DNA of 15,822 nucleotides from CBDVAK01 sp965371945 (GTDB lineage: Bacteria; Pseudomonadota; Gammaproteobacteria; Competibacterales; JAHEDQ01). The notes under the pieces are model-generated. The model worked only from the letters and a program-made list of their open reading frames with translations, searched no databases and was not told the DNA's origin. Where the stretch lies: assembly GCA_965371945.1 (NCBI GenBank), contig CBDVAK010000049.1, positions 1-15,822 of the forward strand. Reading direction: 5' to 3'. The position numbers and the translations under genes are program-made. This document shows positions 7,078-14,139 of this stretch, piece by piece. How positions within the stretch are numbered: the stretch's first letter is position 1; every line of letters starts with the position of its first letter.

Positions 7078-7485
7078 ATGGCATATAGCGACAAAGTACT
7101 CGACCACTACGAGAACCCGCGCAACGTAGGCTCGTTCGACAAGAGCGTGGCCGGGGTGGGCACCGGTATGGTGGGAGCGCCTGCCTGTGGTGACGTGATG
7201 AAGCTGCAGATCAGGGTAGATCAGAGCGGCGTTATCCAGGACGCAAAATTCAAGACCTATGGTTGTGGTTCGGCAATCGCTTCCAGTTCCCTGTTGACTG
7301 AATGGGTCAAGGGTAAGACGCTGGATCAGGCGATGCAGATCAAGAACACCGATATCGTCGAAGAGTTGGCATTGCCACCCGTAAAGATCCATTGTTCGGT
7401 GCTCGCCGAGGACGCCATCAAGGCAGCCATCGATGACTATCAAGGCAAGCTGGAAGTACCCGCCGCGCGGGTGGCCAGCGCTTGA
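7078..7485 (+). CDS. iscU: Fe-S cluster assembly scaffold IscU
   Basis: IscU is the scaffold on which [2Fe-2S] and [4Fe-4S] clusters are built from IscS sulfur and iron before transfer. The protein is 135 aa. Cluster ligands sit exactly as in E. coli: Cys37, Asp39, Cys63, His105 and Cys106. The HscA-recognition motif LPPVK is at 99-103. Compared with E. coli (128 aa) it has a tail longer by about seven residues, ending in EVPAARVASA. GGAG lies 6 nt before the ATG at 7078, which supports this start over the in-frame ATG at 7066. It follows iscS after 64 bp and precedes iscA by 10 bp. Confidence 0.98.
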   Translation: MAYSDKVLDHYENPRNVGSFDKSVAGVGTGMVGAPACGDVMKLQIRVDQSGVIQDAKFKTYGCGSAIASSSLLTEWVKGKTLDQAMQIKNTDIVEELALPPVKIHCSVLAEDAIKAAIDDYQGKLEVPAARVASA

Positions 7486-7495
7486 GGCCACTGCA

Positions 7496-7816
7496 ATGAT
7501 TACGCTGACAGATGCCGCCGCCAACCGCGTCAAGGATTTTCTTGCCAATCGCGGCAAAGGGGTTGGCCTGCGGTTGGGGGTCAGAACTACCGGTTGTTCC
7601 GGTATGGCCTATGTGCTCGAGTTCGCCGACCAGGTTGAGCCCGGTGACGAAGTCTACGAGTCCAGGGGCGTACAGGTGATCGTCAACCCCAAGAGTCTGG
7701 TTTACCTCCAGGGCGCGGAGGTCGACTACGTCAAGAAGGGTCTCAACGAAGGCTTCGAGTTCCGCAACCCCAATGTCAAGGATTCCTGTGGCTGCGGTGA
7801 GAGCTTCAACATCTGA
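7496..7816 (+). CDS. iscA: A-type Fe-S carrier IscA
   Basis: IscA is an A-type carrier that binds iron or Fe-S clusters and helps mature [4Fe-4S] proteins. The 106-aa protein (E. coli 107) carries the three conserved cysteines: Cys34 in TTGCSGMAYVLEF, and Cys98 and Cys100 in the terminal CGCGESFNI. The ATG at 7496 begins the usual MITLTDAAA; GAGG, overlapping the iscU stop, lies 8 nt upstream, so translation is probably coupled to iscU. A longer in-frame start at 7433 lies inside iscU and adds unrelated residues. Confidence 0.97.
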   Translation: MITLTDAAANRVKDFLANRGKGVGLRLGVRTTGCSGMAYVLEFADQVEPGDEVYESRGVQVIVNPKSLVYLQGAEVDYVKKGLNEGFEFRNPNVKDSCGCGESFNI

Positions 7817-7850
7817 GCAGGACATACCGGCGCTGGACAGCCGGTCGGCG

Positions 7851-8390
7851 ATGGAGCAGAACTATTTCGAGCTCTTCGGCCTGCCGCCCGGTTTCGATGT
7901 GAATACCACCGGGCTGACTCAACGCTACCATGATCTGCAGCGGCAGGTGCATCCGGACCGTTACGCCGCGGACGGCGAGCGGACACGAAGGCTGGCGCTG
8001 CAGGTGGCCGCGCGGGTAAATGATGCTTTCCGGACATTGCGCTGGCCGTTGACCAGAGCGCGCTATCTGCTGGAACTGAACGGTATCGACGTCGGTGCGC
8101 GCGAGCGCGACGGACTGCCGGCGGAGTTTCTGGTCGAGCAGATTGCGCTGCGAGAGGCGCTGGCCGATGTGCGCGAAACGGCAGATCCTGCAGCCGAGGC
8201 CGACAGTTTGCTGTCCCGGGTTCGCTCCGAGTCAGACCAGTTGGGCAGTGAACTGGGGTCGTTTTTCGCCGCTGCCACGCCCGCTGCCCTCGAAGCTGCG
8301 GTGCTCAGCACCCTGAAGCTGCATTTCTATGATCGACTGGAACAGGAAGTCTCCGCGCTGCAGGCGGAAATTGACGACGAATTGACCTGA
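7851..8390 (+). CDS. hscB: Fe-S assembly co-chaperone HscB (J-domain)
   Basis: HscB is the J-domain partner that brings IscU to HscA and triggers its ATPase. The 179-aa protein (E. coli 171) starts MEQNYFELFGLPPGFDV. The J-domain HPD motif is at 34-36 within RQVHPDRYA, and a helical IscU-binding domain fills the C-terminal half (RARYLLELNG, then EFLVEQIALREAL). The ATG at 7851 has a weak ribosome site but is where family homology begins; an in-frame start at 7773 would overlap iscA. It lies 34 bp after iscA. Normally hscA follows closely; here 253 bp separate them because of the repeat at 8425-8585. Confidence 0.96.
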   Translation: MEQNYFELFGLPPGFDVNTTGLTQRYHDLQRQVHPDRYAADGERTRRLALQVAARVNDAFRTLRWPLTRARYLLELNGIDVGARERDGLPAEFLVEQIALREALADVRETADPAAEADSLLSRVRSESDQLGSELGSFFAAATPAALEAAVLSTLKLHFYDRLEQEVSALQAEIDDELT

Positions 8391-8424
8391 CTGCACACAC
8401 GTTGGCGCGAGACGGTATTGCCAA

Positions 8425-8585
8425 GGAGGCTGTCCGAGAATAGCGATCGTAGCGAGGGCGAGCCTGATTGAGTCAGATTTTTCGATCATTTGAGGCGAAT
8501 AGTTGCGCTATTCAACGAAAATGATCGGGAAATATGGCCAATCAGGATTGTCCGCAGTAGATCAGTCTGTTCTCGGACAGCCTCC
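8425..8585 (+). mobile_element. 161-bp palindromic MITE-like element inside the isc operon
   Basis: The element has 16-bp perfect terminal inverted repeats, GGAGGCTGTCCGAGAA at 8425-8440 and its complement at 8570-8585. The whole unit is an imperfect palindrome of two 78-nt arms around TTGCG (8503-8507). Paired blocks include the ends, CCTGATTG, CGATCATTT and GAATAG next to the centre. It encodes no transposase. Half-copies in the opposite orientation end the window on both sides, identical over 55 bases on the left and 77 of 79 on the right. The flanking bases are AA on each side, so a short target duplication is possible but not proven. Transcribed, it would form one long hairpin between hscB and hscA. 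The parent insertion sequence is unknown to me. Confidence 0.88.
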
Positions 8586-8643
8586 AAGTACCGTACCCTC
8601 CGTAGAAGATCCCCGTGGGTATTTCCAACCGGAAGCTGAATAC

Positions 8644-10524
8644 ATGGCTCTGTTGCAGATTGCTGAACCTGGGCAGTCCACCGTACCGCATCAGCATCGT
8701 CTGGCGGTCGGCATTGACCTGGGTACCACCAACTCGCTGGTGGCGACCGTTCGCAGCGGAGCCGCGGACACCCTCGCTGATGCGCCTGGCAATCATTTGC
8801 TGCCTTCCGTGGTCCGCTATCTGCCCGGTGGCGGTATCGTGGTAGGTGAAGAGGCGGCCAACGCTGCTGCAGATGACCCCCTCAATACCATTGCATCCGT
8901 CAAGCGCTTTATGGGCCGCGGGTTCTCGGAACTGGTCGAGGACGGCACCGATGCTGCCTACGAGTTTGTCGACGACGGATCGGGTTTGCCCCGTTTACAC
9001 ACCCGTGCGGGGGCAGTCAGCCCCATACAGGTTTCCGCACAGGTCTTGAGCGTGTTGAAACGGCGTGCGGAATCGGTACTTGGTGGTGAGCTGGCCGGCG
9101 CAGTCATCACCGTACCGGCCTATTTCGATGACGCGCAGCGCCAGGCTACCCGCGACGCCGGTAAGCTGGCCGGGCTGCACGTACTCAGATTGCTGAACGA
9201 ACCGACTGCGGCAGCTGTCGCCTATGGCCTGGATCAGGCGGCGAACGGCACGGTGGCGGTATTCGACCTGGGAGGTGGCACTTTCGATGTTTCGATCCTG
9301 AGGCTCAACAAGGGTGTGTTCGAGGTGCTGGCCACCGCTGGAGACACTGCGTTGGGCGGCGACGACATGGATCGGCTCATCGCCGACTGGGTATGCCGGC
9401 AGGCCGATCCGGGCGATACCATCGATCGTGGTCGGATGCGTGCTTTGCTATACCAGGCCCGACTCGCCAAGGAGGCACTCTCCGACCAGAAGCGCACCTG
9501 TATCGAGTGGCAGCGGCCGTGCGGAGATCGTTGGCAGGGCGAGTTGAGCCGTCAGCAGCTGGATGAGCTGATCGAACCGTTGCTGAGGCGGGCCATGCGG
9601 TCCTGCCGGCGTGCCTTGCGGGATGCACGATTGCGTGCAGACGAGATCGATGAAGTGGTTCTGGTGGGTGGTTCGACCCGCATACCCGCCGTGCGAGATA
9701 GGGTAAAGGGTCTGTTCGGACGAACTCCACACAGCGATATCGACCCCGATCGGGTGGTTGCCGTCGGTGCGGCAATCCAGGCGAACCAGTTGGTTGGCAA
9801 CAGGCCGGACGACGAGATGCTGCTGCTGGATGTCAATCCACTCTCCTTGGGCCTGGAGACCATGGGCGGGTTGGTGGAGAAAATCATTCCCCGCAACACA
9901 CCGATCCCGGTGGCCCGAGCGCAGGAATTCACCACCTTCAAGGACGGCCAGACGGCGATGGCGTTGCATGTCCTGCAGGGCGAGCGGGAAACAGTCGAAC
10001 AGTGCCGCTCGCTGGCCCGCTTCGAACTGCGTGGTTTTCCTCCCCTGGTCGCCGGAGCTGCCCGAATCCTGGTTACGTTTCAGGTCGATGCCGACGGCTT
10101 GCTCACAGTCAGCGCCAGGGAACGAACCACCGGTACCGAGGCGAGTATCGACGTAAAGCCCTCGTATGGTCTGCCCGAGCGCGAAATCGAGCGGATGTTG
10201 CGGGATTCCATGACCCATGCGGATGTGGACCGTGCCCAGCGGGCGCTGCGCGAACAGCAGGTCGATGGCCGCAGGGTCATCGAGGCGCTGGATGCTGCTC
10301 TGGCGAAGGATGGCGATCGCTTTGTCGATCCGTCCGAGCGAGAGCTTATCGAGGTGCGTCGGGCGTCGTTGCTGAAGGTGCTGGACGGTGACCGTGCGCG
10401 TGCTATCAAGGCGGCCGTGGAAGCACTCGAGAAGGCCAGCGAATCATTTGTTGCGCGGCGTATGGATGCCGGTATACGTGAGGCTATGGCCGGCCACAGA
10501 GTCGATGAATTCAAGCAGGATTAG
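8644..10524 (+). CDS. hscA: Hsp70-type Fe-S chaperone HscA
   Basis: HscA is a specialised Hsp70 that, with HscB and ATP, pulls on the LPPVK loop of IscU to release the cluster. The 626-aa protein (E. coli 616) has the ATPase phosphate-1 motif AVGIDLGTTNS at 21-31, NEPTAAAVAYGLD at 185-197 and VFDLGGGTFDVSIL at 206-219. The adenosine motif VVLVGGSTRIPAVRD follows, then the substrate-binding domain opening with LDVNPLSLGLETMGGLVEKIIPRNT. The start is ATG 8644, because MALLQIAEPG matches the known HscA N-terminus and GGAAG lies 8 nt upstream. The frame stays open upstream through half of the repeat (from 8503), so an automatic call may add 47 false residues. fdx follows after 28 bp. Confidence 0.97.
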   Translation: MALLQIAEPGQSTVPHQHRLAVGIDLGTTNSLVATVRSGAADTLADAPGNHLLPSVVRYLPGGGIVVGEEAANAAADDPLNTIASVKRFMGRGFSELVEDGTDAAYEFVDDGSGLPRLHTRAGAVSPIQVSAQVLSVLKRRAESVLGGELAGAVITVPAYFDDAQRQATRDAGKLAGLHVLRLLNEPTAAAVAYGLDQAANGTVAVFDLGGGTFDVSILRLNKGVFEVLATAGDTALGGDDMDRLIADWVCRQADPGDTIDRGRMRALLYQARLAKEALSDQKRTCIEWQRPCGDRWQGELSRQQLDELIEPLLRRAMRSCRRALRDARLRADEIDEVVLVGGSTRIPAVRDRVKGLFGRTPHSDIDPDRVVAVGAAIQANQLVGNRPDDEMLLLDVNPLSLGLETMGGLVEKIIPRNTPIPVARAQEFTTFKDGQTAMALHVLQGERETVEQCRSLARFELRGFPPLVAGAARILVTFQVDADGLLTVSARERTTGTEASIDVKPSYGLPEREIERMLRDSMTHADVDRAQRALREQQVDGRRVIEALDAALAKDGDRFVDPSERELIEVRRASLLKVLDGDRARAIKAAVEALEKASESFVARRMDAGIREAMAGHRVDEFKQD

Positions 10525-10552
10525 GCCGCTCGTCGCGGCAACGGATCAATCA

Positions 10553-10900
10553 ATGCCACAGCTTACTTTCTTGCCACATGAACAAATCTGTCCGCAGGGG
10601 AAAGTCGTCGAAGTGCCGACTGGGACCAGCATCTGCGATGCCGCGCTCGATAGCGGTATTGGCTTGGAGCATGCCTGCGAGAAGGCGTGTGCCTGCACTA
10701 CCTGCCATGTCTATGTGCGAGACGGATTCGATTCGTTGGCCGAGGCGACCGAGGATGAGGAGGACTTGCTCGACAAGGCCTGGGGTCTGGATCCCGACTC
10801 GCGGTTGTCTTGTCAGGCGATTGTCAGTGGCCAGGATCTGGTGATCGAAATCCCCAGGTACACCATCAACATGGTGTCGGAAAAAGTCACTCCCCGGTGA
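10553..10900 (+). CDS. fdx: ISC-type [2Fe-2S] ferredoxin Fdx
   Basis: Fdx is an adrenodoxin-type [2Fe-2S] ferredoxin that passes electrons to the IscS/IscU machinery, probably for persulfide reduction and reductive cluster coupling. The 115-aa protein (E. coli 111) has its four cluster cysteines at 42, 48, 51 and 87, the same numbers as in E. coli. They lie in HACEKACACTTCHVYV and RLSCQAI, with the extra conserved Cys46. An acidic patch (EATEDEEDLLDKA, 64-76) would be the partner-docking face. The ATG at 10553 starts the family-typical MPQLTFLPHEQICP; longer in-frame starts lie inside hscA. The ribosome site is weak, suggesting coupling to hscA translation. Confidence 0.97.
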   Translation: MPQLTFLPHEQICPQGKVVEVPTGTSICDAALDSGIGLEHACEKACACTTCHVYVRDGFDSLAEATEDEEDLLDKAWGLDPDSRLSCQAIVSGQDLVIEIPRYTINMVSEKVTPR

Positions 10901-10976
10901 TCCTGGGTTGGCGGCCGTCAGGGGAGGCCCGAAAGCACATTGTATGCCCGTCATCGGCATTGCACAGGAGTATCTG

Positions 10977-11177
10977 ATGAGCTTGCGCTGGACCGACAGT
11001 CTCGAGATCGCGATCGCCCTCGACGGGGTCCACCCCGAGGTGGACCCGAATTCTCTGCGCTTTACCGATCTGCGCCAGTGGGTATTGGAACTCGAGGAAT
11101 TCGAGGACGATCCCGAGCACAGCGGGGAACGCATTCTGGAGGCGATCCAGATGGCGTGGATCGAGGAACGGGAGTAA
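10977..11177 (+). CDS. iscX: IscX, small acidic Fe-S assembly protein
   Basis: IscX (YfhJ) is a small acidic protein that binds IscS and iron and tunes desulfurase activity. The 66-aa length equals E. coli IscX. It opens MSLRWTDSLEIAIAL and carries the acidic central and C-terminal segments DPNSLRFTDL and ELEEFEDDPEHSGERILEAIQMAW, the family signature. AGGAG lies 6 nt before ATG 10977; an upstream in-frame start at 10908 would add residues with no family match. It is the last gene of the isc operon here, 76 bp after fdx. ndk or other common followers are absent, and pepA comes next on the opposite strand. Confidence 0.95.
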   Translation: MSLRWTDSLEIAIALDGVHPEVDPNSLRFTDLRQWVLELEEFEDDPEHSGERILEAIQMAWIEERE

Positions 11178-11253
11178 TGCAACTTCGTAATTGCCCTATA
11201 CCCCGGGGCATTTGCCGCCCGCACCCGCATTGCTCCGGCTCATTATGAAGCAG

Positions 11254-11270
11254 CATTTTCGTCAAATAGC
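11254..11270 (+). repeat. Short match to the MITE core
   Basis: CATTTTCGTCAAATAGC differs at one base from the inner end of the right-edge repeat copy (15806-15822) and at two bases from the complement of the full copy (8507-8523). It lies in the 154-bp gap between iscX and pepA. It is framed by AAGCAG (11248-11253) and CTGCTT (11279-11284), a 6-bp inverted repeat. No terminal repeat accompanies it. It may be an eroded remnant or a shared short motif. Confidence 0.35.
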
Positions 11271-11331
11271 ATGCCCGACTGCTTATCCTTTCGTTCGTCT
11301 TCCGCGTTGCGTCAGCAGTTGCACAGCCACG

Positions 11332-12834
11332 CTATGCGCCGGCAGTTGCGCAGTGATCCAGCAGGTACTGGACTAGCAGACCAACCGGTCTTCCGGTGGC
11401 GCCTTTCTCGGCACCGCTGAGCCAGGCGGTGCCGGCGATATCGAGGTGTGCCCAGCGGTATTGTTCGGTAAATCGCGACAGGAAACAGGCAGCGGTAATA
11501 GCACCACCTTCGCGGCCACCAATATTCGCCATATCGGCGAAGTTACTTTTCAGTTGATCCTGATAGTCGTCCCACAGGGGCAGTTGCCAGGCACGATCGA
11601 CCGCGCGCTCTCCTGCTGCGAGCAGGTCCGCGGCCAGTCGCTGATCGTTGCAGAAAAGGCCGTGTGGGTGTTTGCCCAACGCGACGATACAGGCACCGGT
11701 CAGAGTCGCGATATCGATTACCACGGCAGGGTCGAACCGCTCTGCATAGCTGAGTGCGTCGCAGAGGACCAGTCGTCCCTCGGCGTCGGTGTTGAGGATT
11801 TCCACGGTCTTGCCGGAAAGGCTGGTGACGATGTCGCCTGGTTTGGAGGCGCGGCCATCGGGCAGGTTCTCGCTCGCAGGTACGATGCCTACCAGGTTGA
11901 TCGGCAGTTGCAGCAGCGCACAGGCCTTGACGGCGCCCAGTACCGAGGCGCCACCGCACATATCGTATTTCATCTCGTCCATGGCGGCGGAGCCTTTGAT
12001 GGAGATGCCACCGCTGTCGAAGGTGATGCCTTTGCCGACCAGCACCACCGGCTTATCGCCAGGTGCTCCGTTGCGGTACTCCATGACGATGAGACGGGCT
12101 TCCTCCGCGCTGCCGCTGGATACGGACAGCAGCGCGCCCATTCCTTGTTTTTTCATCGCCGCTTCCCTGAGCACCGATACTTTGAGGGGCCGATGCTGTT
12201 TGCCGAGTGCTTGCGCCTGTTCCGCCAGGTAGCCTGGCGTGCATATGTTACCGGGCAGATTGCCCAGCGTGCGGGCCAGTGCGACGCCATCCGCGATTGC
12301 GGTTCCGGCCGCCAGAGCGGGTTCGGCATTAGCGCTCTGGCGGCGTCCCGGTATGCCGATTTCCAGTTTCCTGAGCGGCGTGGCGGGGCTTTTCGCCTCG
12401 CTCTTTAATTCGTCGAAGCGATAGCAGGCCGCGGAACTGGCCTCGACCAACTGCCGGATCTTCCACGGCAGATCTCTGTCGGGCACCTCGAGTTCGGTCA
12501 GATAACTGGTGGCATCACGGCTGCCGCTGTCATCGAGGATGCGCGCGCCCTTGGCGCAGACTTCCCGAAATCGCAGATCAGTGAGATCGTCCTGTTTACC
12601 GCAGCCGATCAGGAGAACCCGCGCACTGCGTATTCCAGGCAGGTCATGGAGCAACAGGGATTGCCCGGTTCCACCGTCCATGTCACCTTTGTCGAGTATG
12701 CTCGACAGCACACCATCGCAAGCCTGGTCCAGCAGTTTCGCGGTGGGGGTCAGTTGACGTTTGTCGTGGATTCCGATGACCAGACAATCACAGCGCTGCT
12801 TCTCGGGCTTGCCAGTTCTTACCGAGAATTTCAT
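11332..12834 (-). CDS. pepA: Leucyl aminopeptidase PepA (M17)
   Basis: PepA is a hexameric two-metal aminopeptidase that removes N-terminal residues from peptides in the cytoplasm. In E. coli it also binds DNA in Xer recombination and carAB control; this second role is not shown here. The 500-aa protein (E. coli 503) has metal ligands Lys268 and Asp273 in VGKGITFDSGGISIKG, Asp291 in MKYDMCGGAS, and Asp350 and Glu352 in the signature NTDAEGRLVLCDAL (348-361). I take the ATG at 12834, 9 nt after GAGGG and aligned with the usual MxFSVKxGxPEKQR, rather than a GTG two codons upstream (12840) that is too close to the ribosome site. It is convergent with iscX and divergent from lptF. holC, its usual downstream partner, is absent. 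Confidence 0.97.
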   Translation of the reverse strand: MKFSVRTGKPEKQRCDCLVIGIHDKRQLTPTAKLLDQACDGVLSSILDKGDMDGGTGQSLLLHDLPGIRSARVLLIGCGKQDDLTDLRFREVCAKGARILDDSGSRDATSYLTELEVPDRDLPWKIRQLVEASSAACYRFDELKSEAKSPATPLRKLEIGIPGRRQSANAEPALAAGTAIADGVALARTLGNLPGNICTPGYLAEQAQALGKQHRPLKVSVLREAAMKKQGMGALLSVSSGSAEEARLIVMEYRNGAPGDKPVVLVGKGITFDSGGISIKGSAAMDEMKYDMCGGASVLGAVKACALLQLPINLVGIVPASENLPDGRASKPGDIVTSLSGKTVEILNTDAEGRLVLCDALSYAERFDPAVVIDIATLTGACIVALGKHPHGLFCNDQRLAADLLAAGERAVDRAWQLPLWDDYQDQLKSNFADMANIGGREGGAITAACFLSRFTEQYRWAHLDIAGTAWLSGAEKGATGRPVGLLVQYLLDHCATAGA

Positions 12835-12992
12835 ACTCACGATCCCTCTTGGTTCAATTAGTTATGAGACGATGCTAAAAGATTCTGTAAAAACATTGAT
12901 GAATCGGTGGCGGAACTCGCGCACCGATGATACCGGACTCGGGCGCGGCTGGCAGCATTCGGCACTGTCGGCACCAGTGATTCGGTACTGAC

Positions 12993-14138
12993 GTGGTGTC
13001 TGCGCCGGGTACGGTCGAGCGCTATCTGGTTCGTGAGCTTACCCAGTCATTTCTGGGCATACTGACCGTGTTGCTGTTGATCTCGCTGAGCAACACGATG
13101 GCGTTGACTCTGATCAAGGTGGCGGAGGGACGCCTCTCCGCGGACGTTTTGCTGGTCCTGTTGGCGTTACGGTCAGTCGCACTGGTGACGGTGCTGGTCC
13201 CGCTGGGGCTGATGTTGAGCATCGTGATGGGCCTGGGGCGTCTGTACAGGGATGCGGAGATGACTGCGTTGATGGCCTGTGGGGTGGGGCCTGCCCGCAT
13301 CTATCTGGCGGTGTTCCTGTTTGGTTTTCCCCTGGTGGTGGGTCTGACCTGGTTCTCCTTCTACGGCATGCCGTGGGCGGCCCGGCTGGGTACCGAGCTG
13401 ACCCACAAGGCTCAGCAGAGTGCCGCGACCAGTCTCACCAACCCGGGGCAGTTCCGGGAGCTGGACCGAGGTCGGATTGTCGCCTATGCCGAAGCCATCG
13501 GTGATCAGGGGGAATTGCAGCGGGTGTTTATTCGCAGCCGTGACGATGGCCGGGAGATCGTCACCACCGCTGCCCGTGGCCGCCAGCACATTGACCCGGA
13601 AACCGGTGCCCGTTACGTAGTGCTGGAAGACGGCTTGAGGACCACTGTGGTCGCTGGTCAGGCTGCGGTCGAGACTTTGAGCTTCGATCGCCTGCAAATA
13701 CTGATCGACGAAGATGACGCTGTGATGGCGGGGTACGTGGGTAGTGACGAGAAGCCGTTTGCGCAGCTCATCGGATCGAGCCTGCCCGCGGATATTTCGG
13801 AACTGCACTGGCGCATCGCCATACCGATTTCTGCCTGTCTGGTATTGCTGATCGGACCGCCCATGGCCCATTCGGGGCCCCGTCAGGGCCGATATTTGCG
13901 GGTCGTTCTCGCCGTGCTGATTTTTGTCGTCTACTCGAACCTGTTGGGGATCGGACGCGCCTGGGTCGAGTCCGCGAAGGTTCCCGAGGGGTTTGGTCTG
14001 TGGTGGGTCCATCTGCTGGTTCTGGCGGCGGCGGCGGTGACCCTGTTTCGTCGCGGACCTTACGCGCTGAGACTCAAACGCGGTGGTCGCAGCGTCGCTG
14101 TGACGACTCGGGAACCTGTTGGTCCCGGGAGCGGTTGA
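12993..14138 (+). CDS. lptF: LPS export permease LptF
   Basis: LptF is one of the two membrane subunits of the LptB2FG ABC transporter that lifts lipopolysaccharide out of the inner membrane. The protein is about 381 aa. N-terminal helices lie near 16-38, 50-80 and 102-122, and a periplasmic jellyroll domain fills the middle. Three C-terminal helices lie near 274-294, 302-318 and 337-354. Family marks are ERYLVRELTQSFLGILTVLLLI at 9-30 and the PRQGRYLRV loop at 296-304. The start is uncertain: GTG at 12993 or 12996, neither with a clear ribosome site, while homology begins near residue 9. It is divergent from pepA, the standard gammaproteobacterial arrangement, and lptG begins one base after its stop. 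Confidence 0.95.
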   Translation: MVSAPGTVERYLVRELTQSFLGILTVLLLISLSNTMALTLIKVAEGRLSADVLLVLLALRSVALVTVLVPLGLMLSIVMGLGRLYRDAEMTALMACGVGPARIYLAVFLFGFPLVVGLTWFSFYGMPWAARLGTELTHKAQQSAATSLTNPGQFRELDRGRIVAYAEAIGDQGELQRVFIRSRDDGREIVTTAARGRQHIDPETGARYVVLEDGLRTTVVAGQAAVETLSFDRLQILIDEDDAVMAGYVGSDEKPFAQLIGSSLPADISELHWRIAIPISACLVLLIGPPMAHSGPRQGRYLRVVLAVLIFVVYSNLLGIGRAWVESAKVPEGFGLWWVHLLVLAAAAVTLFRRGPYALRLKRGGRSVAVTTREPVGPGSG

Positions 14139-14139
14139 G

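Noticed and set aside
8421..8589. A defined target-site duplication around the element
   Set aside because: The flanks read CCAA before and AAGT after, so at most AA is shared, which is too short to distinguish from chance. The edge copies each show only one flank.
11192..11210. A small hairpin (TGCCC/GGGCA) after iscX as operon terminator
   Set aside because: There are only five base pairs with a 9-nt loop and no T-run; too weak to call a terminator.
11446..12408. A 320-codon plus-strand open frame
   Set aside because: It is antisense to pepA, which has all catalytic motifs; the shadow shows no recognisable domain or ribosome site.
12841..12992. Divergent promoters between pepA and lptF
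   Set aside because: A TTTACA on the minus strand has a poor CATAAC partner at 19 bp, and the plus strand offers only weak hexamers. Promoters must be here but I cannot place them.
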